Source: an uncultured Schlesneria sp.
GTDB lineage: Bacteria; Planctomycetota; Planctomycetia; Planctomycetales; Planctomycetaceae
Direction of reading: 5' to 3'
Assembly (NCBI GenBank): GCA_903858935.1
Contig: CAIOKO010000172.1
Location: forward strand, 1-64,000
Length of the DNA stretch: 64,000 nt
Each line of letters begins with the position of its first letter. The first letter of the stretch is position 1. Shown here in pieces: positions 8,625 through 17,425 of this stretch. The position numbers and the translations under genes were made by a program. The notes below the pieces were generated by a model. It did no database searches and had not been told where the DNA came from. It worked only from the letters and a program-made list of their open reading frames with translations.

Positions 8625-8659
8625 TCTAAATTTTTCGTTGAATCGACCGAAAACAGCAA

Positions 8660-9058
8660 TCAAGTTGCGGCTGTTGCCACAGCAGGGGCTTCGGATGAAG
8701 GGGCATCTACTGCTTTTGGCCGTTCAATTACCTGAAGGTTGGGAATTGTAATTCCGGTAATTTTCACACGGGTATATTTCTGACGATGTCCGGTGTGACG
8801 CTTAGAGGCATTCCGGCGATGAAAAGTCTGAATTTCCAGCTTCAGGCCTTTCAATAGTGCGGTCACAACTTCCGCAGTGACAGTCGCCCCGGAAATAACG
8901 GGTTGACCGACAATACTTGGACCCCCACCATTGGCGAGCAGGACCTTGTCAAACGTAATTGCCTGACCGTCATTAACATTATTTCGATAATCAATGGCTA
9001 GGACATCGCCCATTTGGACTCGAAATTGTCGACCACCGTCTTCAAATACTGCGAACAT
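8660..9058 (-). CDS. rplU: 50S ribosomal protein L21
   Basis: A 132-residue bL21, a large-subunit protein that binds 23S rRNA. It opens MFAVFEDGGRQFRVQMGD, a clear family start, and the C-terminal signature KRHTGHRQKYTRVKITGI is present. About 25 residues of Ala/Pro/Thr-rich tail extend beyond the usual end near residue 103-105. ATG 9058 has AAGG eight bases upstream. It follows the RNase G gene by 94 bp on the same strand. The usual partner rpmA (L27) is not next to it; a terminator follows instead. Confidence 0.96.
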   Translation of the reverse strand: MFAVFEDGGRQFRVQMGDVLAIDYRNNVNDGQAITFDKVLLANGGGPSIVGQPVISGATVTAEVVTALLKGLKLEIQTFHRRNASKRHTGHRQKYTRVKITGITIPNLQVIERPKAVDAPSSEAPAVATAAT

Positions 9059-9152
9059 TGCATCGACCTTGAAAGCGCTTGCCCTGTTTTCCAGAGCAAC
9101 CTATTGGCGTACCGACTCTGGCGACCCAGAGGGGAAGGGAAAGAATACCGAT

Positions 9153-10763
9153 TTAGCTCTTTAATTTCGAGTCTACGGGGGCCAAAATTCTCACTTCTGT
9201 CCCAGTTGCGTTGGAACAGTGGAATTTCAGGTGCTCTGGTCCGACTCCAACCTTAGAGTCGACTGTCACGGAAACATCATACGTCTCTTCAAGTTGCGTA
9301 ATGTCTTTCCGTTTTCGATTGTTAAGGAAAGCCGCAACTCGTTCATGCACTTCGACTGTAATTTTTGAAACATCGTCCCGATTGGCGTGCGACATGAGTA
9401 GTCGCATCACGTCAATTGCCATACTTTCCCCGGTCTTGACCTGAGCCGTTCCAGAACAGCAGGGACAATCTTCATAAACCGAGCGTCTTAGCGATGGGCG
9501 AATTCTCTGTCGGGTCATCTCGATCAGACCGAACGGGCTGATGTGAAGGATTTTTGTTCGAGCACGATCTCGTTTGACGGCGTTATGGAGGGCTCTTTCC
9601 ACACCACGGCGGTGTCGCTCTTCTCGCATATCGATAAAATCGTTGACAATCACACCGCCCAGGTCACGCAGGCGAATCTGTCGGCTGATTTCCTCAGCCG
9701 CTCGCAAATTGACCTGGTACGCGTTTTCTTCAGCATCGTCATCCATCCGAAAATTGCCACTATTGACGTCGATCGCCACTAGCGCTTCCGTCTGATCGAT
9801 GACAATCGAACCGCCACCTTTCAGTGGTACATGCCGGCTTTGTATCCGGGTAATTTCTTGTTCGATATCGTGTTGTTGGAAAATGGGTTCTTTGCCGTCG
9901 TAAAGCTTGACCCGATCCACGTGGCGGGGAAGTACGATTTTCATGAATTCGCACGCCCGCTCAAAAGCTCGGGGTTCATCGATCCAGATCGTATCGATTT
10001 CCGATGTATAAATATCGCGGATTGTCCGCGTGATCATGTCGCTTTCTTCGTAAATATCCACGGGAGCGGGAAATTTTTTGACGCGACTGACGATCACTTT
10101 CCACAGCCGCAAGAGATAGTTCAAATCCCTTTGCAGATCTGCCTGGGATCGATCGACCCCCGCCGTCCGAATGATGAAGCCCAAACCTTCAGGAGGACTG
10201 AGATCGCGAAGAATCCGTTTAAGTCTCTTTCTCGCATCATCGTCAGCGATTTTTCGACTGACCCCAACTCGCTGCAGCCCCGGCATCAAGACCAGATAAC
10301 GCCCAGGAATACTGACGTACGTCGAAAGCGTCGGCCCTTTGGATCCAATTGCCCCTTTAATCACCTGCACAAGAACTTCGCTGCCACGTTTCAGTATTTC
10401 TTGAATCGGTGGCTTGTTTCGTGTGCTTCGTTCGTTGAACTTACCCTTTGGCGAACGAGAAGGCCGACTATCGTCATCGTCATCGGCGTCCGAATCATCA
10501 ACATCCCGACCGTCGACCAGATGTTTGTAATACTGAAATTCAACATCACTGACGTGCAGGAAGCCGTTACGCCCAACCCCAAAATCGACGAAGGCCGCCT
10601 GGATACTGGGTTCGATGTTAACGACCCGACCCTTGTAAATGTTGCCGACATAATTTTCGAGGCTGTTTCGCTCGACATAAAGCTCTTGCAAAATTCCATC
10701 TTCAACGATGGCGATTCGACTTTCCTCCGGTTGGAGGACATTCATCAACATTTCTTTTTTCAT
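9153..10763 (-). CDS. rng: Ribonuclease E/G family endoribonuclease
   Basis: A 536-residue endoribonuclease for rRNA and mRNA processing. The N-terminal S1 domain (about 38-150) begins NYVGNIYKGRVVNIEPSIQAAFVDFG and is interrupted by an acidic, low-complexity stretch (residues 86-118, including a run of five Asp). Catalytic metal-binding aspartates are in VAIDVNSGN (Asp332) and NDFIDM (Asp375/378). The zinc-link motif is CPCC at 433-436. The C-terminal degradosome scaffold of RNase E is missing, so it is RNase G-like in length. ATG 10763 follows AAGGGTGAG. It precedes rplU, a common bacterial pairing. Confidence 0.95.
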   Translation of the reverse strand: MKKEMLMNVLQPEESRIAIVEDGILQELYVERNSLENYVGNIYKGRVVNIEPSIQAAFVDFGVGRNGFLHVSDVEFQYYKHLVDGRDVDDSDADDDDDSRPSRSPKGKFNERSTRNKPPIQEILKRGSEVLVQVIKGAIGSKGPTLSTYVSIPGRYLVLMPGLQRVGVSRKIADDDARKRLKRILRDLSPPEGLGFIIRTAGVDRSQADLQRDLNYLLRLWKVIVSRVKKFPAPVDIYEESDMITRTIRDIYTSEIDTIWIDEPRAFERACEFMKIVLPRHVDRVKLYDGKEPIFQQHDIEQEITRIQSRHVPLKGGGSIVIDQTEALVAIDVNSGNFRMDDDAEENAYQVNLRAAEEISRQIRLRDLGGVIVNDFIDMREERHRRGVERALHNAVKRDRARTKILHISPFGLIEMTRQRIRPSLRRSVYEDCPCCSGTAQVKTGESMAIDVMRLLMSHANRDDVSKITVEVHERVAAFLNNRKRKDITQLEETYDVSVTVDSKVGVGPEHLKFHCSNATGTEVRILAPVDSKLKS

Positions 10764-11407
10764 TACTCACCCTTAACAAAGAATGAGTGCGCGGAACGTT
10801 TTGCAATAATGTCTGGGCCACCCTTAACGTTTTCCAATGCCAAAATCCAAGCGAGATTTCGACATCGCGAGCCGGGTTTCGCAAACGGGCATTCCAGGAA
10901 AAGAATGACCTGAAAAAATCGTAAAACGACGCGATGCGCTGAGGTGCACTGACCGATTCGAACGAAAAGGCTGATCGCTCGACGTCGGGAAGTCCCGAAT
11001 CGACAGAAAGATACATAGACGACCGTTGAAAACGTCGTTGGCGGGCGAAGCGGTCCTCTTTCGGACAGCCTTTTCCAATTACGGTGGTCACCGCTGATAC
11101 GATTACCAATCGTCCTTCAACGCCACCGAATTGCGGTGGTCTTCGATCACGTTCGTGCGTAGACACGATCTGCCAACTGGGCGCACACAGACCCGGCAAC
11201 TGCCTTTGGCAGCGAAAAACAAGGTCATCATTCCAACATCGCGATGCTCGATCACTCGGCAATCGTTCGTCGGCACCTGGGTCGCAATTGCGCACTCGAA
11301 ATGAATCCAATCCAATATGTTTCGTCGCGGTCACATAACCGCGGCAACCTTACGGTCTTACAGGCGACTGCATCGTAGCGAGCCACTCGAGGAGTTGCGT
11401 TCGCGGT
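10764..11407. other. 644-bp gap without a supported gene
   Basis: Between the RNase G start and the enzyme I stop I see no recognisable protein, RNA gene or clear terminator. One leftward frame is open for 210 codons (11334 to 10702), but it is rich in Cys, Trp, Arg and His, resembles no family I know, and runs 62 bp into rng. It may be a decayed gene or chance. Confidence 0.5.
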
Positions 11408-13159
11408 TCAGTCCATCTGCATTAAATCAGGGCAGAGTCGCCTCAGTTCCCCTCCAAGATAGTTCTCAACATCACGAGCGACTTCCAGAGTCTCGGCTCG
11501 AGCGGCGATTTTTTCCGCCTTTGAGATCGTCAGATTTCGAATAACCTCCTTCAGTTCAGGAATTGCGTGGGGTGTAACACTAAATTGGCGAATTCCCATT
11601 CCAATCAGCAGCGGCAGGAATACCGCGTCGGAACTCATTTGGCCACAAACAGAAACGGGGATGTTGTGCTTCCTTGCTGCATTAACGACGTTACGGATCA
11701 TTCGCAGAATCGAAGGGTCTCCCGATCGATAAAGATTTGCAACGGCTTGATCTGCCCGATCCACAGCGAGAGTGTACTGGATCAGGTCATTAGTCCCAAG
11801 CGAGAAGAAGCCGACTTCTTGAGCAAATTCTTCCGCCATAATCGCAGCCGACGGGACCTCGACCATCATTCCAATCGGAACATCCCGTCGAAATGGGATT
11901 CCCTGTTCCTCTAAATCTTCCACTACGTCACTGAGGACCATCTTTGCCTGACGATATTCCAGCAACGTCGAAATCAACGGAAACATGATCCGAAGATCTC
12001 CAAATTCGGCTGCTCTCAGTGCCGCCCTCAACTGTGTTTTGAACAGTTGAAGATGCTGAAGGCTCAGCCGAATGCTCCGCACGCTCAACGCGGGATTTAC
12101 ACTTTCAGGATACTTCGCGCGCAAGGCTCCGGGCATTTTGTCAGATCCGAGATCAAGCGTTCGAATTGTAACTGGCTGATTAGGAAACGCCTTCAAGACC
12201 TGGCAGTAAGCCTGATAATGATCTTCTTCAGTCGGCTCACGATTTGATTCAAGATACAGAAACTCAGTTCGATAAAGTCCGATTCCCGCCGCACCCTTTT
12301 CTTTGCAAGGACCAGCTTCCTGGGGAAATTCGATATTGCCAAGCAGGCTGATTGCGACTCCGTCTTGAGTCTCACAGGGAAGCTTACTAAGCGATTTCAA
12401 CCGCCGTTCATGGCTTCGGAATCGTTCTTCAGAATCCCGGTATTTGACGAGCGTCTCTTCATCCGGATCGATGATGACCACGCCATGACTGCCGTCAATA
12501 ATAATCGTTTCAGAACCGGTAACATCCGACAGAAATTTTCCAATTCCCACCACCGCCGGGATTTCCATTGCTCCTGCGAGAATTGCTGTATGACTCGTGT
12601 GGCCGCCAACTTCCGTTGCAAAGCCAAGGACAAATTTACGGTCTAAATTCGCAGTCTCGCTTGGTGTCAGATTACTCGCCAATACGAGCACGGGTCCGGT
12701 GAGATTTCCCAACTCCTCTCGTCTTTCGCCCAGTAAATGGCGCAAGATCCGCTTTTCGAGGTCAAAAATATCGACAGAACGCTCCGCAAGGTAATGCCCA
12801 CCAAGGTTTTGAAGTTGCTTGGCATACTGGCCGAGTACCTGACTGACAGCATATTCTGGTGATTGTTTCTGCTTGATTCGCGTTTCGACCTGCTCGATAA
12901 GCTGTGGATCACGCACGAGCATCAAATGTGCCGAGAAAATCGCCGCGTACTGCTCTCCCAAACGTTCGCGGGCCAGTTTTTCGTTAAGCGAGATCTCTCG
13001 GCACACAGCGTCGAGGGCTGAGTGAAAGCGGTTCAGTTCAAACCCGACGGCACTCGCCGATAAATAGCGGTGCGGGATTCGAAAATTCTCGGAACCGAGG
13101 ACCATCGCTGGACCAATCGCCACGCCGGGCGAAACTGCGATGCCGCGTTTGATCTGCAT
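11408..13159 (-). CDS. ptsI: PTS enzyme I (phosphoenolpyruvate-protein phosphotransferase)
   Basis: A 583-residue enzyme I that autophosphorylates from phosphoenolpyruvate and passes the phosphate to HPr. The start [18 protein letters not shown] is standard. The phosphorylated His is in [21 protein letters not shown]. The PEP-binding barrel shows [27 protein letters not shown] and [18 protein letters not shown]; the catalytic Cys is in [11 protein letters not shown] near the C terminus. There is no N-terminal GAF domain, so it is ptsI-like rather than ptsP-like. ATG 13159 is chosen over an upstream TTG. It lies 48 bp after HPr in an hpf-IIA-HPr-EI series. Confidence 0.95.
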   Translation of the reverse strand: MQIKRGIAVSPGVAIGPAMVLGSENFRIPHRYLSASAVGFELNRFHSALDAVCREISLNEKLARERLGEQYAAIFSAHLMLVRDPQLIEQVETRIKQKQSPEYAVSQVLGQYAKQLQNLGGHYLAERSVDIFDLEKRILRHLLGERREELGNLTGPVLVLASNLTPSETANLDRKFVLGFATEVGGHTSHTAILAGAMEIPAVVGIGKFLSDVTGSETIIIDGSHGVVIIDPDEETLVKYRDSEERFRSHERRLKSLSKLPCETQDGVAISLLGNIEFPQEAGPCKEKGAAGIGLYRTEFLYLESNREPTEEDHYQAYCQVLKAFPNQPVTIRTLDLGSDKMPGALRAKYPESVNPALSVRSIRLSLQHLQLFKTQLRAALRAAEFGDLRIMFPLISTLLEYRQAKMVLSDVVEDLEEQGIPFRRDVPIGMMVEVPSAAIMAEEFAQEVGFFSLGTNDLIQYTLAVDRADQAVANLYRSGDPSILRMIRNVVNAARKHNIPVSVCGQMSSDAVFLPLLIGMGIRQFSVTPHAIPELKEVIRNLTISKAEKIAARAETLEVARDVENYLGGELRRLCPDLMQMD

Positions 13160-13207
13160 AAATGACAACAATCTACAGGGAACATCGCCACAGTTAGTAA
13201 CAATGAA

Positions 13208-13501
13208 TTAAACAGCCCGAGGCGGCGATTGAAAACCACACGAGAAAAGTTCAGTCACTTCGTTTAAAACATCAATTGCATCCGGTCCAGCCACCTCAAG
13301 TTCAAGGTTCGTTCCTTGTTCCGCAGCCAACGTAAGTAACTCCAACAAGCTTTTTGCGTCGGCTCGCGTCTTACCTCGAGAAAGTATTACGGAACTTTGA
13401 TGTTGTTGTGCGGCGAGCGCGATCAATTGACAGGGGCGAAAATGGAGCCCCTGATCATTGATTACGGTAACCGTTCGTCGATGAATAACTGCCTCAGACA
13501 T
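13208..13501 (-). CDS. ptsH: HPr family phosphocarrier protein
   Basis: A 97-residue phosphocarrier of the PTS. The phosphoacceptor His is in [14 protein letters not shown] (family consensus GLHARP). The regulatory-serine segment reads [18 protein letters not shown], so the Ser used by HPr kinase in other bacteria is conserved. The C terminus [13 protein letters not shown] matches the last helix. The frame extends upstream to 13642 without family similarity, so I start at ATG 13501, giving [13 protein letters not shown]. It lies between the IIA gene and enzyme I, an obvious phosphorelay neighbourhood. Confidence 0.92.
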   Translation of the reverse strand: MSEAVIHRRTVTVINDQGLHFRPCQLIALAAQQHQSSVILSRGKTRADAKSLLELLTLAAEQGTNLELEVAGPDAIDVLNEVTELFSCGFQSPPRAV

Positions 13502-13681
13502 GATGAATCGTTCATCACGTGGATGTTTCGAACCAAGTGACACGGTTTGCGGATATGCTGGCAAAACAATAGAGAAGTGTCGAAAGACAGTACTGTATAT
13601 CAACGCTTCTCTTGGAAACCCTGCTTTGAACCCGGAATACATCTGCGTTTTTCCCGATGATCAACCACATCGGGAAATCCA

Positions 13682-14152
13682 TTAGATTTCGTTATTGTCA
13701 GCTTCTGTCAGAAGCTCCCAAATATCTTCGCTGGTCTTTGATTGGCGTAGAAATTTGCAGAAGTGATCGTTGCGCAAATGCCGTGAAATGTTTTCAAGGC
13801 CCCTCAAATGATCACCAGGTCGATCCGGCGGTGAAACGAGTAAAAAGATGATGTAAACCGGTTCGCCGTCTAAACTGGCAAAATCTACTCCTTCTTTGGC
13901 AAGTGCGATTGCTGCGATAAGTTTGTCTGTCGAGCCGTGTTTCGTGTGCGGAACCGCAACCCCGCGTCCGATTCCAGTCGAACCAAGCTCTTCTCGTTTC
14001 AGAATTGCAGCAACAATGTTTTCTTCGTCCTCAGCCTTAATGCTGCCCGCCTTTTGAAGGCTGGCCACCATGGCGCGAATTGCTGATTCTTTAGTTCCGG
14101 CTGGAAGTTCCGGAACTATTGCTCCTGGAACAACGAAGTCACACAACTTCAT
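13682..14152 (-). CDS. ptsN: PTS fructose/nitrogen-type IIA protein
   Basis: A 156-residue PTS EIIA-2 (fructose/mannitol/Ntr) domain. It begins [23 protein letters not shown]; the phosphorylated His is in [17 protein letters not shown], followed by the [18 protein letters not shown] strand. There is no attached IIB or IIC domain and no permease gene nearby, so it is more likely a regulatory output of the PTS chain (as PtsN is) than a transport component. The ATG is preceded by AAGGGGAAAA, a strong ribosome site. hpf lies immediately upstream, as in the rpoN-hpf-ptsN clusters of Proteobacteria. Confidence 0.92.
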   Translation of the reverse strand: MKLCDFVVPGAIVPELPAGTKESAIRAMVASLQKAGSIKAEDEENIVAAILKREELGSTGIGRGVAVPHTKHGSTDKLIAAIALAKEGVDFASLDGEPVYIIFLLVSPPDRPGDHLRGLENISRHLRNDHFCKFLRQSKTSEDIWELLTEADNNEI

Positions 14153-14281
14153 AGGTTTTCCCCTTTCGGCTTATCACCGTTTATGTCTGCGTATTGACGA
14201 TTCTCAAGACCGCACTGAATTGTTGATCGAACATTTGCTTTCGACATCATTATTCGAAATCTCTCGCAGCGTAGCTAGCGA

Positions 14282-14638
14282 TTACGGCTTTGCTTCAGGA
14301 CTTCGTTTTTCCGCAGCTTCCGCAATTTCGCTTAGCGCCGGGTCGCCGCGATGGTCCTGGATCTTCTCTTTATATTTACGGACTTGCTGTTCCATTTTGT
14401 GAAGAGCCGCATCGAAGACAGGAATGACGTTATCCCCTGACTCGCTCGCCACGAAATCATGGCGATGTTCGGCGTCGACCAGAATTTCAACATTGATTCG
14501 ATCATTGGAAAAATCGACTGTCACATTGATCGCGGTGACCCGATCAAAGAATGTCAACAGTTTTTCCGCCTTGCGAGCAATGTGGTCGTGTGCACTGGGA
14601 CTTAAGGTACCGTGTCTGCTGGTAATGGCGACTTGCAC
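14282..14638 (-). CDS. hpf: Ribosome hibernation promoting factor, short form
   Basis: A 118-residue HPF/YfiA-family protein that binds the 30S decoding region in stationary phase and stabilises idle ribosomes. It matches MQVAITSRHGTLSPSAHDHI, the family beta-alpha-beta fold, NVTVDFSNDRINVEILVDAEH, and VIPVFDAALHKMEQQVRKYK. It lacks the C-terminal dimerisation domain of long HPF and ends in a charged tail. The start codon is GTG at 14638, preceded by AAAGAGTAGG. It is the first gene of the PTS series, with 129 bp before the IIA gene. Confidence 0.93.
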   Translation of the reverse strand: MQVAITSRHGTLSPSAHDHIARKAEKLLTFFDRVTAINVTVDFSNDRINVEILVDAEHRHDFVASESGDNVIPVFDAALHKMEQQVRKYKEKIQDHRGDPALSEIAEAAEKRSPEAKP

Positions 14639-15043
14639 CGAAACCTACTCTTTCTTAATGAACTCAAATTATGATTTTGCTTCTGACAAAATAACCCCGA
14701 AGACAACGCCCCCGGGGAAATCGATACTTTGATTGTATTCCGCAGGAATCGTCCGTCAATCACGTGAGACTCAAGCACGCGTGATGATTGGCATTCGATT
14801 TACGGGAGGCCTAATGTTCGAGACGATTCGGATCCTGCAATAATAACGCCCCCCCACTCGAAGTGTAACACCTCGACGGGATAAGGAAAACCAAATAACG
14901 CACAACCGGATCTTTACCGGTGAAAAAACAAGATCGCTTCGGATCTCAATGCTTACTTTGACGTGCGAAATGGTTTAGAGACTTGAGCGAGTTGACTGTT
15001 GGCAAGAGTGTCGTCGAACTCTTAATTTTTCTCGCGAGTCAAT
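14639..15043. other. 405-bp gap between lipoprotein and hpf
   Basis: No supported gene. It should contain the hpf promoter and the 3' end of the lipoprotein transcript. A small inverted repeat (ACCGG then CCGGT around 14905-14922) is present but has no downstream T-tract on the minus strand, so I do not call a terminator. Confidence 0.4.
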
Positions 15044-15493
15044 TCATTGGAAGTCGACGCCGGTTGAACTCGTCCGCTGGTCGACATGGGGACGATCCAC
15101 GTCCGTTCTCGGAAGCGGAATTGAGGTTGTCTGCACCTCGCCTGCCGTACTGGCAACTCCTTTCTGCGGTATCGAATACATAGGGTTTCGATCTGACATA
15201 GAAGTGGCAATAAGTCGGTTGTCCCGTTTTTTGAGTCCCAAAACAGGGGTTCCAGGGCTGACATGAAGTGCGATCTTCACATCGGGCATATCGCGATTTG
15301 TCTGGGAAATCGACCGATACGAAGGGGCTGTGCTCTTCGGCTTCCGTTCTTTCAATTCGAGACCAAAAAATGGTACTCGAGAATTGCTGTCGATCGAGAA
15401 ACTCTTACCGCCGATCGTACAGCCGCTCAAAAGTCCGCTGAAAATCGATAATAAGCACACGGTATATACAGAGTGACCGTATACGCCCTTCAT
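15044..15493 (-). CDS. Putative lipoprotein of unknown function
   Basis: A 149-residue protein with an N-terminal signal peptide and lipobox: MKGVYGHSVYTVCLLSIF then SGLLSGC (Cys about residue 25). The rest is polar, Ser/Thr/Pro-rich and low in predicted structure, with no domain I recognise. One segment, VKIALHVSPGTPVLGLKKRDNR, looks like a beta hairpin. ATG 15493 has AAGGGC upstream. It is probably anchored in a membrane facing the periplasm. It stands alone between the nuclease-family gene and hpf, 153 bp and 405 bp away. It may be lineage-specific. Confidence 0.65.
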   Translation of the reverse strand: MKGVYGHSVYTVCLLSIFSGLLSGCTIGGKSFSIDSNSRVPFFGLELKERKPKSTAPSYRSISQTNRDMPDVKIALHVSPGTPVLGLKKRDNRLIATSMSDRNPMYSIPQKGVASTAGEVQTTSIPLPRTDVDRPHVDQRTSSTGVDFQ

Positions 15494-15646
15494 TGCGTAG
15501 CCCTTGATTTGATCAACAAAACGGTGGAGAGACCCGCTTCATAGCAAGAAATCAGATTTGCGCACAGACCGGTTTCTTGGGTCGGACAGCCGACATTTAT
15601 TTTCGGGTCTGGCTAGGCGATCGTCAAAAATCCGCTGATCCGTTTT

Positions 15647-16048
15647 TTAACCGGCCGCCTGCTCTAAAACCTCTTCAGCAACATAGATCGGAAGATGGGG
15701 GTCAAAATGAACAGCTAACGCCACGGCATCGCTGGGGCGACTGTCGACTTCGATCAATTCCCCATCCCGTCGGATTCGGATCGACGCAAAATAGGTGTGT
15801 TCTTCCAGTTTGTGAATAATGACGTCCTGCAATTCACCCCCAAGAGCCTCGATGGTCGACTTGAGTAAATCGTGCGTCAAAGGTCGAGGAGGCTCTTCAC
15901 CCTGAACGCAACGGTCAATACTGGTCGCCTCGAACAGGCCAATGAGAATTGGGAATTCCCGTTCGCCTTCGACTTCGCGCAGGAAAATGACTTGCTGATC
16001 ATTAATCTCACTGATGATAATCCGGGCCAATTCCATCTGAACGAGCAC
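15647..16048 (-). CDS. Bifunctional nuclease family protein (DUF151)
   Basis: A 133-residue single-domain protein of the BFN/DUF151 family. Plant and Thermotoga members have been linked to nuclease activity, but the bacterial role is unsettled. Family signatures seen: FPILIGLFEATSIDRCVQG, RPLTHDLL, GGELQDVIIHKLEEHTYFA and EVDSRPSDAVALAVHF. The last is the most diagnostic motif. GTG 16048 is favoured by AGGAG eight bases upstream; an ATG four codons later is the alternative. Likely cytoplasmic. No obvious partner gene. Confidence 0.9.
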   Translation of the reverse strand: MLVQMELARIIISEINDQQVIFLREVEGEREFPILIGLFEATSIDRCVQGEEPPRPLTHDLLKSTIEALGGELQDVIIHKLEEHTYFASIRIRRDGELIEVDSRPSDAVALAVHFDPHLPIYVAEEVLEQAAG

Positions 16049-16261
16049 AACAGGAACTCCTCATATCGAGTGGCAAAACCGCTTGTCTGGTTTGAATTGG
16101 CATAAGAGCGAACCGAACGTCAAACCTGCCCGAAACAGCGAAAAAGGCAAAAGCAGTCTGCGTCGACAGGTGAAGTATATGCGTACCGCAAATAAATGAA
16201 ATGAAACCGAGGTCATTCACCCCACGGAACTTCAACTTGCCACAAATCCCGAAGGCCTGTG

Positions 16262-17059
16262 TTAACGATTGAGAAACGCGTGAATGACTTGATTGACTGC
16301 GCTGGGATTTTCGAGCGGCGCCATGTGTCCGGCATTCGAAATCACGATGAATTGAGAATCTGGCAGAGACTCGGAAATTGACCTCATTTCCGCAGGGGGA
16401 GAAATCGCATCGTATTCTCCGACAATAACTAAAGTGGGGACGCGAATGGTTGGCAGAAACGACGAAACATCGGGGCGAATGGCCATTCCGCGATGTGCGG
16501 CTGCAATTGCAATTGGGTTCGTCGCAAGCACTGTTCTTCGAATTTGGTCGGTCAACTCCGGTTGACGCTCGCTGGTCGTTGATGCGAACAGCTTCGGCAT
16601 CATAGCCCAGAGAACCGGTTCTGAGCCCTCTTTCGTCACAATATCGGCCATCTTAAGCCGGTTTAAAGCCGCTTCCGCGGAATCCGCGACTGAACGTGTG
16701 TCACAGAGAATTAAGTGACTGAGCCACTTGGGGTGCCGCAGCGCGAATTGCCAACCGATGTAACCTCCCATTGAAAGGCCGCAAAACGTGATTGGCTGAT
16801 CGGCCTGAAGCGCTTCCAGCAATCCCACCAGATCGTCGGCATACTGCTCCATCGAAACCGTGTAGAGGGCGCCGTCGGTACCACCAAATCCCCGCAAATC
16901 GGGGGCAATTACGCGGTTCGTTTTTGAGAATTCTTCGATTTGAGACAACCACATTGTGTGATCGAGCGGAAAACCATGAACAAACAATATGACAGGCCCG
17001 GTTCCCTCGTCGGCGACGTGGAAACGGACTCCTGAAACTTCAATTGTTCTCAGCATCAT
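16262..17059 (-). CDS. Alpha/beta hydrolase
   Basis: A 265-residue alpha/beta-hydrolase. It shows ILFVHGFPLDHTMW (oxyanion HG motif), RVIAPDLRGFGGTDG, the nucleophile elbow CGLSMGGYIGW (Ser about residue 97), the acid strand VPTLVIVGEYDAISPP, and the catalytic His in ISNAGHMAPLENP. It resembles enol-lactone hydrolases and other small esterases, but the sequence does not fix a substrate. Two adjacent ATG codons (17059 and 17056) are both possible. It follows MazG by 39 bp, probably the last gene of the GT2-uxuA-MazG-hydrolase operon. Confidence 0.9.
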   Translation of the reverse strand: MMLRTIEVSGVRFHVADEGTGPVILFVHGFPLDHTMWLSQIEEFSKTNRVIAPDLRGFGGTDGALYTVSMEQYADDLVGLLEALQADQPITFCGLSMGGYIGWQFALRHPKWLSHLILCDTRSVADSAEAALNRLKMADIVTKEGSEPVLWAMMPKLFASTTSERQPELTDQIRRTVLATNPIAIAAAHRGMAIRPDVSSFLPTIRVPTLVIVGEYDAISPPAEMRSISESLPDSQFIVISNAGHMAPLENPSAVNQVIHAFLNR

Positions 17060-17098
17060 TTGTTTCTCTGGAAATCCAGCCGATAAAGCCTGCGGACT

Positions 17099-17416
17099 TC
17101 AGGGTTTTTCACTGAGATCACATCGGCACGAAAATTGACCGCATCCGGGGCATCCCGAGCCATATTTTTTGCGGACAGCTGCATCAAGATCAACGCCAGC
17201 GACGTTCGCGATTGTCGCCAGCCATGCGAGGACGTCGGCAAATTCAAGAGCCAATTCGTCGGGAGTCCCTTCTCGCAATGCTGCAGCCAATTCCCCAACT
17301 TCTTCCATAAGCCACATGAACGTTCCGTCAACGCCTCGTGCCACATCCTTGGGGCCATACATCTCTTTGATCAATGATTGTAAATCTCGTAAAGAAAGCG
17401 GACTCGCGTCAGTCAT
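17099..17416 (-). CDS. MazG-family nucleotide pyrophosphohydrolase with Cys-rich tail
   Basis: A 105-residue all-alpha NTP pyrophosphohydrolase-like protein. It carries the metal-binding EExxE...ExxD pattern as MEEVGELAAAL and LEFADVLAWLATIAN. Such enzymes hydrolyse NTPs or modified dNTPs to monophosphate and pyrophosphate. The short C terminus adds SGCPGCGQFSCRC, four cysteines in CxxCx4CxC spacing that could bind zinc, which is not part of the minimal MazG fold. It lies 9 bp after uxuA. The nucleotide substrate cannot be told from sequence. Confidence 0.88.
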   Translation of the reverse strand: MTDASPLSLRDLQSLIKEMYGPKDVARGVDGTFMWLMEEVGELAAALREGTPDELALEFADVLAWLATIANVAGVDLDAAVRKKYGSGCPGCGQFSCRCDLSEKP

Positions 17417-17425
17417 GTTGGCCTT

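Noticed and set aside
9831-10913. A 360-codon rightward open frame
   Set aside because: It is antisense to the well-supported RNase G gene, has no family similarity and no ribosome site; a shadow of strong coding bias.
10702-11334. A 210-codon leftward open frame upstream of RNase G
   Set aside because: Composition is rich in Cys, Trp, Arg and His, it overlaps the RNase G start, and nothing in it resembles a domain; noted as an unexplained gap instead.
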